Part shown: positions 53,313 through 63,208 of the stretch, piece by piece
Position numbering within the stretch: position 1 is the first letter of the stretch
Layout of the letters: each line of letters begins with the position of its first letter
Assembly (NCBI RefSeq): GCF_017922435.1
Contig: NZ_VDEZ01000002.1
Coordinates: 744,001-808,000 of the forward strand
DNA: 64,000 nucleotides
Direction: 5' to 3'
Source: Thalassospira sp. ER-Se-21-Dark
GTDB lineage: Bacteria; Pseudomonadota; Alphaproteobacteria; Rhodospirillales; Thalassospiraceae
Made by a program: the position numbers and the translations under genes
The notes under the pieces: generated by a model
What the model saw: only the letters and a program-made list of their open reading frames with translations
Databases searched by the model: none
Told to the model about the DNA's origin: nothing

Positions 53313-53603
53313 TTAAGCGTTAATTCGGGCTTTCAGGACCTGTGAAGGCCGGAAGACAAGCACCTTACGCGGAAGGATCGGTACTTCTTCACCCGTTTTC
53401 GGGTTTCGTCCGATACGCTGACCTTTCTGACGAACAGAGAAACTTCCGAAAGAGGAAATTTTTACAACTTCGTCCTTGATCAGTGCCGATGAAATTTCAT
53501 CGAGAACAGTTTCAAGCAGCTGGGCGGATTCATTCCGCGACAGACCAACTTCCTGATAAACGGCTTCCGCGAGATCCGCACGGGTAATCGTTGTTTCCGA
53601 CAT
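53313..53603 (-). CDS. ihfA: Integration host factor subunit alpha
   Basis: A 96-residue HU-family DNA-bending protein: [40 protein letters not shown] and [20 protein letters not shown]. The proline at the tip of the beta-arm that intercalates DNA is in [10 protein letters not shown]. It forms IHF with IhfB, which is not in the window, and assists sigma-54 promoters controlled by NtrC. AGGAGGC precedes the ATG. Confidence 0.96.
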   Translation of the reverse strand: MSETTITRADLAEAVYQEVGLSRNESAQLLETVLDEISSALIKDEVVKISSFGSFSVRQKGQRIGRNPKTGEEVPILPRKVLVFRPSQVLKARINA

Positions 53604-53758
53604 GACAGGCCGCCTCCTAATTACGGGACTTAATTTACAAGGCTATATCTGGTAGCGAAATCACTCAATATCAACAGGATACAATGCTTTTTGACGGAAT
53701 GTTGTGAAAAATAAGAATTTCACGTGAATTTGTGTCATTCCGCACAAATGGTCCGACT

Positions 53759-54730
53759 TTACCAACGCATTAGTGATGCGCCCCAGGTAAAACCGCCGCC
53801 CATGGCTTCCAGCACGACAATATCACCGCGTTTGACACGTCCGTCATGGACCGCCTCGGCCAGTGCCAATGGAATTGACGCCGCAGACGTGTTGGCGTGA
53901 CGATCAACCGTCACAACCACCTTATCCTTGGAAATACCAAACTTGCGCGCCGTACTATCGAGAATGCGCTGGTTGGCCTGATGCGGCACCAGCCAGTCAA
54001 TATCGCCCGGTTCCAGGCCGGTATCGGCCAGAACTTCGCGGATAACGCTGGCAAGGTTGGTCACAGCATGACGGAAGACTTCCTGACCTTCCATACGCAA
54101 ATGCCCGACGGTCTGCGTCGCAGATGGCCCGCCATCAACATAAAGAAGTTCATACTTGCTGCCATCGGAATGCAGACGGTTGGCAAGAATACCCACGTCT
54201 TCAATCGTGCCCGTGCCTTCAACGGCCTGCACGACGACAGCCCCCGCACCATCACCAAACAGCACGCAGGTCCGGCGGTCTTCCCAATCAAGGATACGCG
54301 AAAAGGTTTCTGCACCAATGACAAGCGCGGTTTTGGCCTGACCGTTACGGATATACATATCCGCCGTCGTCAGCGCATAGATAAAGCCAGAGCAAACTGC
54401 CTGCACGTCAAAGGCGAACCCTTTGACCCCAAGGCGATTTTGCACCTTGGTGGCTGTTGCCGGGAATGTGTTGTCCGGGGTCGCGGTCGCAACAATGATC
54501 AGATCGATGTCATCAGATGTGACACCGGCATGTTCCATCGCGCTTTTGGCAGCAGCAAAGGCAAGATCACTGGTGGTTTCACCTTCGGCTGCGATGTGGC
54601 GCTGACGAATGCCCGTGCGGGCAACAATCCATTCATCTGACGTGTCAACGCGCTTGGCCAGATCATCATTGGTTACAACGTTTGCAGGCAAATATGAACC
54701 GCAACCAATAATGCGAGAACGAGTTGTCAT
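53759..54730 (-). CDS. fabH: Beta-ketoacyl-ACP synthase III FabH
   Basis: A 323-residue condensing enzyme that starts fatty-acid synthesis from acetyl-CoA and malonyl-ACP. The catalytic triad is Cys113 (VCSGFIYAL), His250 (VPHQANQRI) and Asn280 ([13 protein letters not shown]). GGGAS-type C-terminal ending [13 protein letters not shown] is typical. It follows plsX by 41 bases on the same strand, the usual plsX-fabH operon. Confidence 0.96.
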   Translation of the reverse strand: MTTRSRIIGCGSYLPANVVTNDDLAKRVDTSDEWIVARTGIRQRHIAAEGETTSDLAFAAAKSAMEHAGVTSDDIDLIIVATATPDNTFPATATKVQNRLGVKGFAFDVQAVCSGFIYALTTADMYIRNGQAKTALVIGAETFSRILDWEDRRTCVLFGDGAGAVVVQAVEGTGTIEDVGILANRLHSDGSKYELLYVDGGPSATQTVGHLRMEGQEVFRHAVTNLASVIREVLADTGLEPGDIDWLVPHQANQRILDSTARKFGISKDKVVVTVDRHANTSAASIPLALAEAVHDGRVKRGDIVVLEAMGGGFTWGASLMRW

Positions 54731-54771
54731 GATTTGGGGACCGCCGGTTTTCTGTTTTTCTGGTGGGTTAA

Positions 54772-55851
54772 TCAGTTGGCTTGACCAACAGGAACGGCAA
54801 CGTCTTCTTGCTCCGCATTTTCAAGACCGCTCATGGCCTCTTCAAATAGTGCAAGCTCGTGCTTGATGCTGTCATTGAGGTTGTTCACGATCAGATCGTG
54901 GCAAACCCCGATAGCGTTGGAAAATCCAAGCGCGTCGGTGCCGCCATGGCTTTTGACCGCAATACCATTAAGGCCAAGCAACATGGCCCCGTTATAACGG
55001 CGCGGATCCATGCGATCACGGAAACGCTGAAGCGAACGACGGGCAAGAAGATAACCGATCTTGGCAAAGAACGAACTTTTGAACGTTTCGCGCAGGAAAT
55101 GCACCAGCAGACGCGCAGTACCTTCTGCAGTTTTCAGCGCAACGTTGCCGGTAAACCCGTCAGTCACGATCACATCGACCGTACCCTTGGCCAGGTCATC
55201 CCCTTCAACAAAGCCCTCAAAACGGATCGGCAGATCAATGTCGCGCAAAATCGCCGCGGCTTTCTTGACCGACTCATTCCCCTTGAGTTCTTCGATACCA
55301 ACGTTGAGCAAACCGACAGACGGTTTTTCAAGGCCAAACAGGATCCGTGTGAACACTTCACCCATCAGGGCAAACTGTACAAGGTTGTGTTCGTCACATT
55401 CGATGTTTGCGCCAAGGTCAAGCATCACCGTCTCGCCGCGCTGTGTCGGCATATAGGTGGCGATTGCCGGGCGATCGATGCCGCGGACAGTTTTCAAAAC
55501 GAACTTGGCCATCGCCATCAGCGCACCGGTATTCCCGGCAGACACAACACCCTGAGCGTCGCCCTCTTTGACGGCGTTGATGGCAAGACGCATGCTGGAA
55601 TCACGGCGCTGGCGAAGCGCGACGGAAGGTTTGTCTTCCATCATGACTTCCTGCGAAGCGTGGCGGATGTCGCTGACAGCTTCCAGTGTTGGATATTTGG
55701 CCAAAAGCGGTTTGAGTTTCGCTTCATCACCAAACATCAGAAACTTGAGATGGGGCAAACGCTTGAGCGCAATTTCGGCACCAGCCAAAACCATCTCAGG
55801 CGCGTGGTCTCCTCCCATCGCGTCAAGTGATATGCAAACCTGTTCAGGCAA
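54772..55851 (-). CDS. plsX: Phosphate acyltransferase PlsX
   Basis: A 359-residue peripheral enzyme that makes acyl phosphate from acyl-ACP, the first step of phospholipid synthesis with PlsY. Motifs are [57 protein letters not shown] and [20 protein letters not shown]. Length is typical (about 350). No rpmF gene lies between yceD and plsX here. Confidence 0.96.
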   Translation of the reverse strand: MPEQVCISLDAMGGDHAPEMVLAGAEIALKRLPHLKFLMFGDEAKLKPLLAKYPTLEAVSDIRHASQEVMMEDKPSVALRQRRDSSMRLAINAVKEGDAQGVVSAGNTGALMAMAKFVLKTVRGIDRPAIATYMPTQRGETVMLDLGANIECDEHNLVQFALMGEVFTRILFGLEKPSVGLLNVGIEELKGNESVKKAAAILRDIDLPIRFEGFVEGDDLAKGTVDVIVTDGFTGNVALKTAEGTARLLVHFLRETFKSSFFAKIGYLLARRSLQRFRDRMDPRRYNGAMLLGLNGIAVKSHGGTDALGFSNAIGVCHDLIVNNLNDSIKHELALFEEAMSGLENAEQEDVAVPVGQAN

Positions 55852-56106
55852 CGTATTCTCTTATGGTTGTTCTAAAATCTCTGAACCGGATATCCGGCAG
55901 GCAAGCCAATAGGCAAAGCTTGTCATCAATGGGCCGGAACGCCCGTAATTACCGGAATTCTCCACCAGATACAAGGTAAAGCACATTCCGGCTGCCCACA
56001 CCATAACAGCGTGAACGCGATCATAGTGCAGTCAAAACGTGAAATGCCGGTAAATACCGGCATATTCAACAAGCCTAATCATCAGACGTTCCCGCCCGGA
56101 TGACCA
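55852..56106. other. yceD-plsX gap without rpmF
   Basis: In many bacteria rpmF (ribosomal protein L32) lies between the DUF177 gene and plsX. The 255 bases here contain no L32 reading frame on either strand, only the terminator at 56044-56063 and presumably the plsX promoter. The L32 gene must be elsewhere in the genome. Confidence 0.6.
56044..56063 (-). terminator. Probable terminator of yceD
   Basis: ATGCCGGT (56044-56051) and ACCGGCAT (56056-56063) pair perfectly around AAAT. On the minus strand the stem is followed by TTCACGTTTTG, a weak T-run. It lies 44 bases beyond the yceD stop. Confidence 0.6.
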
Positions 56107-56685
56107 CTATTTTTTCTTTTCAAGCTGTTCTTTAAGGCCTGCAAGCTGCGCAAACGGGTTGGGTTTGTCGGCGTCGGCCTCTTCTTCGGTCTGGATCGAG
56201 TCCGGCAGTTCTGCATCATCCTTGCGCGGATACGGGTCCATCGCAACGGCAAGGAACTGTGCCACAACCTCGCCCAGATCAATCATGCCATCGACAAGCG
56301 GCTCGGGCTGTTCAAGCAGCGCCATCAATTCGGCTTCTGACAGATTTTCAAGGTCGTCCGGGTTTGACGGCATGTCTTCTTCGGAAACATGCGGTGAGAA
56401 AAGAACCTCGACCGTATCTTCAACGGTTTCCGGCACGGGCTCGAGTGTGGCGACACAGCGCTGAACGATTTCGGCACTCATCGGCCCACGCACGGTAACT
56501 TCGCCGTTTGACGCGGTTTTAACTTCGAGCTCGGCGCGCAGGCTATCAATCGAAACCAGCTCGAACCGTTTGGCCAGTTCGGCACGTTCCTGTTCGTTGG
56601 CTTCAATAACAAGTTTCTCTTTGCCTTTAACCATTTCGTCGGTTTTGACAATACGGGAAAACTCGGGGGTAAAATTATCAGGCAT
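56107..56685 (-). CDS. yceD: DUF177 family protein YceD
   Basis: A 192-residue acidic protein of the YceD/DUF177 family, needed for normal 23S rRNA levels or ribosome assembly in other bacteria. The start MPDNFTPEFSRIVKTDEM is at 56685; the long N-terminal extension to 56934 is antisense noise within the upstream gene. Conserved is CVATLEPVPETVEDTVEVLF with the family cysteine, and a Glu/Asp-rich middle (LENLSEAELMALLEQPEPLV). It overlaps the preceding chaperone gene by 8 bases. Confidence 0.88.
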   Translation of the reverse strand: MPDNFTPEFSRIVKTDEMVKGKEKLVIEANEQERAELAKRFELVSIDSLRAELEVKTASNGEVTVRGPMSAEIVQRCVATLEPVPETVEDTVEVLFSPHVSEEDMPSNPDDLENLSEAELMALLEQPEPLVDGMIDLGEVVAQFLAVAMDPYPRKDDAELPDSIQTEEEADADKPNPFAQLAGLKEQLEKKK

Positions 56686-57250
56686 CAGGTCGTTCTTTCT
56701 CGTGCGAGTCAGATACAGCAACAGCCGGGACATCGGGAAAATGAACCGCGCCGTTCTGCATTTGCAAAATGGGTTGATTTTCAAGGCTGGCCAGCGCGTC
56801 GTGGATATAGCCGACCATCGCCATAAGTTGTTCATTGCTGACATTACAGTCAGCGTAAAGATTGCGGTCCAGTGCGGCGGCAAGCTCGGCTGCGCCAGAC
56901 TGAACACCTTCTTCATAGGCAACAATGCGCCCATGATAGGATTCAGACATCTTTCGGATCCGTTTCAGGATACCGACATCGCCGATCCCCATTTCACGCA
57001 TGTTCTGATCAAGATCAGAAAACATCACATCAAAGATGCGCTGTGCGAGATCACGGTCACCATCATCGGCCTTCAAACGCCGAAACAGGATGAACGCATG
57101 AACGAGAATAAGGTCAAAGCGCCCTTCCATCTTATCGGGAACGCCAAGCTTTGCGTAGAAGTCCGGTTGGCGCGCCTGGGTTACCATTGCCGTGTAAAGC
57201 TCGAACGCAGCAGTTTGCTTGCGGTCTTTTTTCTTAAGCCATCCAAACAA
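56678..57250 (-). CDS. Ubiquinol-cytochrome c chaperone (CBP3 family)
   Basis: A 190-residue homologue of yeast Cbp3, which assists assembly of cytochrome b in the bc1 complex. Conserved are LYTAMVTQARQPDFYAKLGV, DKMEGRFDLILVHAFILFRR, IFDVMFSDLDQNMREMGIGD and MSESYHGRIVAYEEGV. The start is a TTG at 57250 (MFGWLKKKDRKQ) behind GGAG; upstream frame to 57331 lacks support. It sits between bamE (divergent) and yceD (overlapping), a conserved alphaproteobacterial order. Confidence 0.9.
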   Translation of the reverse strand: MFGWLKKKDRKQTAAFELYTAMVTQARQPDFYAKLGVPDKMEGRFDLILVHAFILFRRLKADDGDRDLAQRIFDVMFSDLDQNMREMGIGDVGILKRIRKMSESYHGRIVAYEEGVQSGAAELAAALDRNLYADCNVSNEQLMAMVGYIHDALASLENQPILQMQNGAVHFPDVPAVAVSDSHEKERPDA

Positions 57251-57415
57251 CAGTAACACTCCTTCGTTGACATTCCTGTCGTGGCACGCAGAATGCCGTA
57301 AATCTCTTTGGGGCATGTCTGCCCCATGCATTGCCCGGCAATATCATGCGCCTCGCGCAGAAACTCAAGGCAATTCCGGTTTCGCTTCAAGAAGAGGGTC
57401 GCTCAGGTGAGCTTC

Positions 57416-57865
57416 ATGGATAACAAAACTACCCGCATTCCCCTGATCATGCTGGCAGGGCTGGCTATTGCCTTTGTCGCTGCCTGCAGCCCCAGAATTG
57501 CGACCCGCGGCCACGCGCCGGACCCAGAACAGCTTGAACAGATCTCTGTCGGAGAATCGACCAAGGGTGATGTCACCAATATTCTGGGATCGCCATCATC
57601 GGTTGCCGCCTTTGACGAAAATGTCTGGCTTTATATTTCCAGTGTGACCGAGACCGTTGCGTTCTTCGAACCCGAAACCGTCCAGCAGAAAGTCATTCTG
57701 ATTAGCTTCGATGCGGCCAACCGCGTCGAAATCCTGAGTGAATATGACCTCGAAGACGGCAAGCCGGTTATCCCGACGGACCGCGTTACACCAACTGCTG
57801 GTCGTGAAATCACCATCCTGCAGCAGCTCTTTGGCAACCTGGGTCGCTTCAGCGAGCAGAAATAA
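57416..57865 (+). CDS. bamE: Outer-membrane assembly lipoprotein BamE (SmpA/OmlA)
   Basis: A 149-residue lipoprotein. The signal peptide IPLIMLAGLAIAFVAAC has a lipobox with Cys24 as the acylated residue. The SmpA/OmlA fold follows: QISVGESTKGDVTNILGSPS, ENVWLYISSVTETVAFF and VILISFDAANRVE. It is part of the BAM complex that inserts beta-barrel proteins. AGGTGA precedes the ATG at 57416; the frame open from 57308 is not credited. Convergent with thiL. Confidence 0.92.
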   Translation: MDNKTTRIPLIMLAGLAIAFVAACSPRIATRGHAPDPEQLEQISVGESTKGDVTNILGSPSSVAAFDENVWLYISSVTETVAFFEPETVQQKVILISFDAANRVEILSEYDLEDGKPVIPTDRVTPTAGREITILQQLFGNLGRFSEQK

Positions 57866-57894
57866 GCCGCCTGAGCCGATATAGAGATCTATCG

Positions 57895-58869
57895 TTATTT
57901 AAAATGGTCGAACCCGCCATCTGCGAGTTCGGCCATTTTTCCATCCGTCCCGATCAGTGATACAATACCAACCTCATCCGTCACCCCGCCGATGACGGTG
58001 AAAGCATCGCCAAGGGCAGCAACATCGTCGGGTGCGCCCACAATCAGAAGTTCGTAATCATCACCGCCCGCAAGAATGCGCGACCACTGGTCTTCATCTC
58101 CATCCAGCACAGCGCGCGCTGCCTTGGATAACGGAACAGCATCGCGGTTGATCAAAAGACCGACACCCGAAGCAGAACAAATCTTGCGGCAATCCCCTGC
58201 AAGCCCGTCGGAAATATCCATGGCAGCCAGGCGTCGTTTCGATGCGATACAGGCCGCACTTTCGGTCATTCGCGGCTGCGGCAACCAATAACGGTCTTTC
58301 AGGAACGCGGCCAAATCCGGGTCAAGATCGGGAAATTCGCCGTTCAGCGCTGCCAGCCCCAAGGCCGCATCACCCAACGTTCCGGTGACGGCCAAAACAT
58401 CCCCCGGCTTTGCCAGATCACGCCGAAGGGCCCTGCCCGTTGGAACATAGCCAAATGCCGTCAGACTGAAGAATGTCGGTCCCGGCGTTGCAACCGTATC
58501 TCCGCCCCAAAGGGAAACATCATAAGCCGCACAATCTTCGCCAAAACCCTTGGCAAACCTTGCAACCCAGTCATCAGACAGATCGCGATTATAACCCGAA
58601 CTCAAGACGACGCCGCCCGGTCGGGCGCCCATGGCCGCCAAGTCCGACAGGTTCACCCGCAGAACTTTCTTCGCGACCAGTTCCGGTTCATCAATGCTTC
58701 GGAAATGGATATCAGCCACCAGCGCATCGGTTGTGACAACAACCTCGTGCCCGGCGGGTGGTGAAAATACGGCCGCATCATCCTTCAAAGACAATGCGGC
58801 CGGATCACTTTGCGCGATGGGCGCAAAATGGCGCGCGATCAGTTCAAATTCGCCGGATCGCGCTGCCAT
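57895..58869 (-). CDS. thiL: Thiamine-monophosphate kinase ThiL
   Basis: A 324-residue ATP-dependent kinase that makes thiamine pyrophosphate. Motifs are LKDDAAVFSPPAGHEVVVTT, VNLSDLAAMGARPGGVVLSS, SLWGGDTVATPGPTFFSLTA and AMDISDGLAGDCRKI. The start MAARSGEFELIARHF is at 58869, one base after the nusB stop; the longer frame is antisense noise. Order nusB-thiL is widely conserved. Confidence 0.94.
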   Translation of the reverse strand: MAARSGEFELIARHFAPIAQSDPAALSLKDDAAVFSPPAGHEVVVTTDALVADIHFRSIDEPELVAKKVLRVNLSDLAAMGARPGGVVLSSGYNRDLSDDWVARFAKGFGEDCAAYDVSLWGGDTVATPGPTFFSLTAFGYVPTGRALRRDLAKPGDVLAVTGTLGDAALGLAALNGEFPDLDPDLAAFLKDRYWLPQPRMTESAACIASKRRLAAMDISDGLAGDCRKICSASGVGLLINRDAVPLSKAARAVLDGDEDQWSRILAGGDDYELLIVGAPDDVAALGDAFTVIGGVTDEVGIVSLIGTDGKMAELADGGFDHFK

Positions 58870-58870
58870 A

Positions 58871-59368
58871 TCAATTCTGTCCGGCTTCACCGGGACGCAA
58901 GGTTTTCCCGATACGGTCCAGCACGGCATTGACCAGCTTCGGTTCGTTCTCGTCAAAGAACGAATGTGCTGCGTCGACATATTCCGTGATGACGACCCGC
59001 ATCGGCACGTCTTCACGTGCGATCAGTTCATACGTGCCCGCACGCAAGATACTGCGCAGAACCGTCTCAAGACGCTGCGTGGTCCAGCCCTTTTCAAGCG
59101 CACCATTGATCAGCGCATCAAGATCGACCATGCGCGCGGCAACCCCCTGAACCAGATCGGCGAAAAAGCCGCGATCCGGATCGATCAGATCTTCGTTTGG
59201 CACATCAAGATCGCGACCACCCGCACCATCAAGGCGGAAGTCGGAATATTCGCGCACGATATCAGCGGCAGGCAGCTGCGAAAGCTCTGCCTGGTAAAGC
59301 GCCTGAATAGCGGCGAAACGCGCCGCGCTGCGCCGTTGTGCGGCTGATGCCTTTGATTTCTCGGTCAT
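58871..59368 (-). CDS. nusB: Transcription antitermination factor NusB
   Basis: A 165-residue all-helical protein that acts with NusE on rRNA transcripts. Seen are RSAARFAAIQALYQAEL, the Gly-rich linker AGGRDLDVP, LETVLRSILRAGTYELIARE and FFDENEPKLVNAVLDRIGK. It is coupled to ribH (1-base overlap), an order common to most bacteria. Confidence 0.94.
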   Translation of the reverse strand: MTEKSKASAAQRRSAARFAAIQALYQAELSQLPAADIVREYSDFRLDGAGGRDLDVPNEDLIDPDRGFFADLVQGVAARMVDLDALINGALEKGWTTQRLETVLRSILRAGTYELIAREDVPMRVVITEYVDAAHSFFDENEPKLVNAVLDRIGKTLRPGEAGQN

Positions 59369-59832
59369 TACTTGTGATGTATTCCAAAGTGGTTTTGAAC
59401 TTCAATCTGACGCAGAACAGCTTTGGCAGCCTCGCCACCCTTGTTCTTTTCGTCAGCCTTGGCCCGTGCAAGTGCCTGCGCCTCGTTCTCGACAGTCAGG
59501 ATGCCATTGCCAATTGCCAGGTTGTAGTCAAGGCAAAGCTGCATCAGCGCACGGTTGGCTTCTTCGCAAATGTGATCGTAATGCGTGGTTTCGCCACGAA
59601 TAACACACCCCAGCGCAAGATAACCGTCATAGCGCGGACCGGTAGCCAGTTCTTCCATCGACTGCACAGCATAACGGATGGTAATCGGCACTTCAAACGC
59701 ACCCGCGACCGAAATACGGTCCCATGTCGCGCCACCAGCTTGCAGCGTCGAAGCCGCCCCTTTGACAAGATCTTCGACGATATGCGTGTAATACGGCGCA
59801 TCCACAATCAGAATGTGGGGGGCGTTGCTCAT
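59368..59832 (-). CDS. ribH: 6,7-dimethyl-8-ribityllumazine synthase RibH
   Basis: A 154-residue lumazine synthase that condenses the ribityl-uracil with the RibB product. Motifs are GAFEVPITIRYAVQ, GCVIRGETTHYDHICEEANR with catalytic His in THYDHI, and NGILTVENEAQALARA. I start at MSNAPHILIVDAP (59832). It lies 4 bases downstream of the ribBA gene. Confidence 0.95.
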   Translation of the reverse strand: MSNAPHILIVDAPYYTHIVEDLVKGAASTLQAGGATWDRISVAGAFEVPITIRYAVQSMEELATGPRYDGYLALGCVIRGETTHYDHICEEANRALMQLCLDYNLAIGNGILTVENEAQALARAKADEKNKGGEAAKAVLRQIEVQNHFGIHHK

Positions 59833-59836
59833 GATT

Positions 59837-60991
59837 TTATTCCTCCGAGACGACAAGCGGACGCTGATCAACCAGATTTAGACCGAAGCCGTCAAGTCCT
59901 ACAATGTGGCGTTTGGTATTTGAAAGCAGAATCATGTCGCGAATGCCAAGATCATGCAAGATTTGCGCACCGACACCATAGTCGCGCAAATCGCCATCAC
60001 CGTTTTCATTCGCCAGTTCCTGACGCAGGGCATCGCCATCACCGCCATTCATCTCGATCAGTTTGGCAATCGATGCAGACAGCGTGTTCGGACGCGGTTC
60101 ACGAATCAGGACAACTACACCACGCCCCTCCTCGCCGATCTGGCGCATGGCAGCGGAAAGTTGGCCCTGATGGCCCGTTTGGGTATCGCCCAAGACATCT
60201 TCTATCACATTTAAGGCATGCACACGGGTCAGAACCGGCACATCATCAGAAATATCACCTTTGACCAGTGCAATATGTTCGGCATAGGTGACGTTGTTGA
60301 CATAAAGATGCATGTCAAACTCGCCGCCATTCACACTTTTGATCTTGGTGGTGGCCTTACGCTGAACCACCTTTTCATGCTTGCGGCGATAGCGGATCAG
60401 ATCGGCAATTTGTGCGATCTTAAGATCATGCTTCTTGGCGAACTCAACCAGTTCAGGCAAACGCGCCATTTCACCCGAATCACTCATGATTTCACAAATG
60501 ACACCCGACGGGTTCAGGCCCGCAAGGCGTGCAATATCAACCGACGCCTCCGTATGACCAGCACGCACCAAAACCCCACCCGGACGCGCGCGAAGCGGGA
60601 ATACATGGCCCGGTGTCACGATATCGTGGCGACCGGCATTGGGATCAATTGCGACGGCCACAGTCCGCGCACGGTCCGGGGCAGAAATACCGGTGGTAAC
60701 ACCAGTCTTGGCTTCGATCGATACGGTAAAGGCTGTTTCGTGGCGCGTACCGTTATGCGCACTCATCATGGTCAGGCCAAGCTCGTCGCAACGCTCAGAT
60801 TCAAGCGTCAGACAAATCAGGCCGCGACCATGGGTTGCCATGAAGTTGATGGCATCGGGCGTTGCCATCTGGGCCGGAATAACCAGATCGCCCTCGTTTT
60901 CGCGGTCCTCGTCATCGACAAGAATGAACATCCGGCCATTGCGGGCCTCTTCGATGACGTCTTCGATTGGCGAAAGATAATTATGCGGCAT
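59837..60991 (-). CDS. ribBA: DHBP synthase with degenerate GTP cyclohydrolase II domain (RibBX type)
   Basis: A 384-residue two-domain protein. The N-terminal RibB domain (1-205) is intact: LVDDEDRENEGDLV, HGRGLICLTL and RAGHTEASVDIARLAGL; it makes dihydroxybutanone phosphate. The C-terminal domain aligns with GTP cyclohydrolase II (VLTRVHALNVIED, IGEEGRGVVVLI) but contains no cysteine, so all three zinc ligands are missing, and the YRQEGR catalytic segment reads IREPRPNTLSASI. It should lack GTP cyclohydrolase activity. Such RibBX proteins are known in alphaproteobacteria. A genuine ribA is then needed elsewhere. Confidence 0.92.
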   Translation of the reverse strand: MPHNYLSPIEDVIEEARNGRMFILVDDEDRENEGDLVIPAQMATPDAINFMATHGRGLICLTLESERCDELGLTMMSAHNGTRHETAFTVSIEAKTGVTTGISAPDRARTVAVAIDPNAGRHDIVTPGHVFPLRARPGGVLVRAGHTEASVDIARLAGLNPSGVICEIMSDSGEMARLPELVEFAKKHDLKIAQIADLIRYRRKHEKVVQRKATTKIKSVNGGEFDMHLYVNNVTYAEHIALVKGDISDDVPVLTRVHALNVIEDVLGDTQTGHQGQLSAAMRQIGEEGRGVVVLIREPRPNTLSASIAKLIEMNGGDGDALRQELANENGDGDLRDYGVGAQILHDLGIRDMILLSNTKRHIVGLDGFGLNLVDQRPLVVSEE

Positions 60992-60997
60992 TGTTGA

Positions 60998-61585
60998 TCA
61001 ATCCTTGCCCAGCATGCGCGCGACGTAGCGTGCCAGCATATCAATTTCAAAGTTGATCCGGTCGCCCGGCTGCTTTGAACCCAATGTGGTTTCGTTTTGG
61101 GTATGCGGTATCAGATTGATACCAAATGTGTTCCCGTCAACCTCATTGACGGTCAATGACACACCTTCAAGTGTCACCGACCCCTTGGATGCGATATATT
61201 TCGCAAAGGCTTCGGGCACTTCAAATGTCAGGCGCAAAGAGTCGCCTTCGGGTACGCGTTTGGTCAGCGTTGCGACCCCGTCGACATGCCCGGATACGAT
61301 GTGACCACCCAACTCATCGCCGACACGCGTCGCCTGTTCGAGGTTGACTTTGGATCCGACAACAAGATCACCCAGCGTTGTCCGCGACAGGCTTTCTGCC
61401 GATGCCTCGATGGCAAACCAGTCATCACCGGTTTCGATCACGGTCATGCAGGCCCCATTGCAAGCAATTGATGCCCCCAAAACGATCTTTGAGGTATCAA
61501 ACGATGTGGTGAACTCAAACCGGGTGTCGCCGGTTTTCTCGATTGCACGAACGGTTGCGATATCGGTGATGATGCCAGTGAACAT
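60998..61585 (-). CDS. ribE: Riboflavin synthase alpha chain RibE
   Basis: A 195-residue enzyme that dismutates two lumazines to riboflavin. The two lumazine-binding barrels are seen as a repeat: MFTGIITDIATV...GASIACNGACMTV and LGGHIVSGHVDGVATL...KGSVTLEGVSLTVNEV. It lies between ribD (4-base gap) and ribBA (6-base gap). Confidence 0.95.
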   Translation of the reverse strand: MFTGIITDIATVRAIEKTGDTRFEFTTSFDTSKIVLGASIACNGACMTVIETGDDWFAIEASAESLSRTTLGDLVVGSKVNLEQATRVGDELGGHIVSGHVDGVATLTKRVPEGDSLRLTFEVPEAFAKYIASKGSVTLEGVSLTVNEVDGNTFGINLIPHTQNETTLGSKQPGDRINFEIDMLARYVARMLGKD

Positions 61586-61589
61586 TCAT

Positions 61590-62711
61590 TTATTCCGTTA
61601 TTTTATCGTAGGTTAGCGCAATATCCGCACCCACTTCACGAACTGAAGTACGTTTGAAATGCGGTGCGTCGGCAAGCTGTTTCAAACCAAGATCCGCAAT
61701 CATTGCCTTGCCGTCACCACCGATCAGCGATGGCGCGACAAAATGAATGATACGATCGACAACACCGGCCCTGACCAAACCAGCGGCAAGATTTCCGCCA
61801 CTTTCAACAAGGACACGCGTCAGACCTTCATCTGCCAGCTTACGCAGGACATCATGTAGGTCCAGATGATCGCCCGCGCATCCGGCAGAAATCATTTTTA
61901 CCGCAGTTTTTTCAAATTTTTCCGATAGTTCGGCGAAATTCTTGTCGGCTGTCACCAGCCATGTCGGAACATCGTCGGCCGTCTGGACAAGCTTGGCAGT
62001 AACCGGCACGTCACCTGCACGGTCCAGAATGACACGCACCGGCGATTGATACTCCCGCCCGGCAAGGCGACAGGTCAAACTTGGATCATCGGCGATGACC
62101 GTCTTGGCACCGACCAGAATGGCGTCATGGTTGGCGCGCAGCATGTGACCTGCTTCGCGCGCGCTAGCACCCGTAATCCACTGGCTTTCGCCATCGGCTG
62201 TCGCAGATCGTGCATCAAGGGTGGACGCCAGTTTAAGGGTGACAAACGGACGGGAACGCTCGGCCTTGGACAGGAAACCTTCATTCACACGGCGGGCCCC
62301 GTCGGCATACAGCCCGACATCAACCTGAATGCCTGCATCACGCAGCATTTTGTGCCCCCTGCCCGACACACGCGGATCCGGATCGGTCAGCGCGCTGACA
62401 ACGCGCGACACCCCGGCTTCAATCAGGCCGGTTGCACAGGGCGGCGTTTTGCCAACATGGCTACACGGTTCAAGGGTGACATAGGCAGTTGCACCACGGG
62501 CCAACGGACCGGCCACATCAAGGGCAACACGTTCGGCATGCGGGCGGCCACCGGGTTGTGTGCGACCACGGCCAACAATGGTGCCATCAGAAGAAACAAG
62601 GACACAGCCAACCGACGGGTTCGGCCAGACATTTCCCAAACCGCGTTTTGACAGGCTCAATGCGACCCGCATGAAATGCCGGTCGTCTTCGCTAAACGCG
62701 GGGGCTGTCAT
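61590..62711 (-). CDS. ribD: Bifunctional riboflavin deaminase/reductase RibD
   Basis: A 373-residue enzyme for steps two and three of riboflavin synthesis. The N-terminal deaminase has PHAERVALDVAGPLARGATA and the zinc site VTLEPCSHVGKTPPC; the C-terminal reductase has FVTLKLASTLDARSATADGE, ITGASAREAGHMLRANHDAI and VLVESGGNLAAGLVRAGVVD. It overlaps nrdR by 1 base. Confidence 0.95.
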   Translation of the reverse strand: MTAPAFSEDDRHFMRVALSLSKRGLGNVWPNPSVGCVLVSSDGTIVGRGRTQPGGRPHAERVALDVAGPLARGATAYVTLEPCSHVGKTPPCATGLIEAGVSRVVSALTDPDPRVSGRGHKMLRDAGIQVDVGLYADGARRVNEGFLSKAERSRPFVTLKLASTLDARSATADGESQWITGASAREAGHMLRANHDAILVGAKTVIADDPSLTCRLAGREYQSPVRVILDRAGDVPVTAKLVQTADDVPTWLVTADKNFAELSEKFEKTAVKMISAGCAGDHLDLHDVLRKLADEGLTRVLVESGGNLAAGLVRAGVVDRIIHFVAPSLIGGDGKAMIADLGLKQLADAPHFKRTSVREVGADIALTYDKITE

Positions 62712-63184
62712 TACTCTGCGTCCGCCTCTTCTTCCCCATCATGCATTTTTTCGACGAATTGTTCGAAATCGCGGGCTTCACGGAAATTCTTGTACACCGA
62801 AGCGTAGCGTACATAGGCCACCTGATCGAGGGCATTCAGCGCCTCCATCACCATTTCGCCAATGGTATCGGTGGAAATATCGCTTTCGCCACTGCTTTCA
62901 AGACGGCGTTGAATGCCATTAAGGGCCTTTTCAACGCGTTCGTCTTCGATCGGGCGTTTGCGACACGCAAGAAAGATCGACCGCGCCAGCTTGTCGCGGT
63001 CGAACAATTCGCGTTGCCCGTCTGTCTTCACAACCATCAATTCACGCAACTGGACACGTTCGAATGTCGTGAAGCGCGATCCACAGGCAGGACAGAACCG
63101 GCGACGGCGAATGGCATGATGCTCTTCGGTCGGACGGGAGTCCTTAACCTGGGTATCGGTATGTCCGCAAAACGGGCAACGCAT
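62711..63184 (-). CDS. nrdR: Ribonucleotide reductase repressor NrdR
   Basis: A 157-residue regulator with an N-terminal zinc ribbon ([17 protein letters not shown], then [20 protein letters not shown]; Cys3, Cys6, Cys31, Cys34) and an ATP-cone domain ([20 protein letters not shown]). It senses ATP/dATP and represses nrd genes through NrdR boxes. It lies 24 bases after glyA on the same strand, an arrangement conserved in alphaproteobacteria. Confidence 0.95.
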   Translation of the reverse strand: MRCPFCGHTDTQVKDSRPTEEHHAIRRRRFCPACGSRFTTFERVQLRELMVVKTDGQRELFDRDKLARSIFLACRKRPIEDERVEKALNGIQRRLESSGESDISTDTIGEMVMEALNALDQVAYVRYASVYKNFREARDFEQFVEKMHDGEEEADAE

Positions 63185-63208
63185 ATTTTTATCTTAGCCT
63201 CAAATCGA

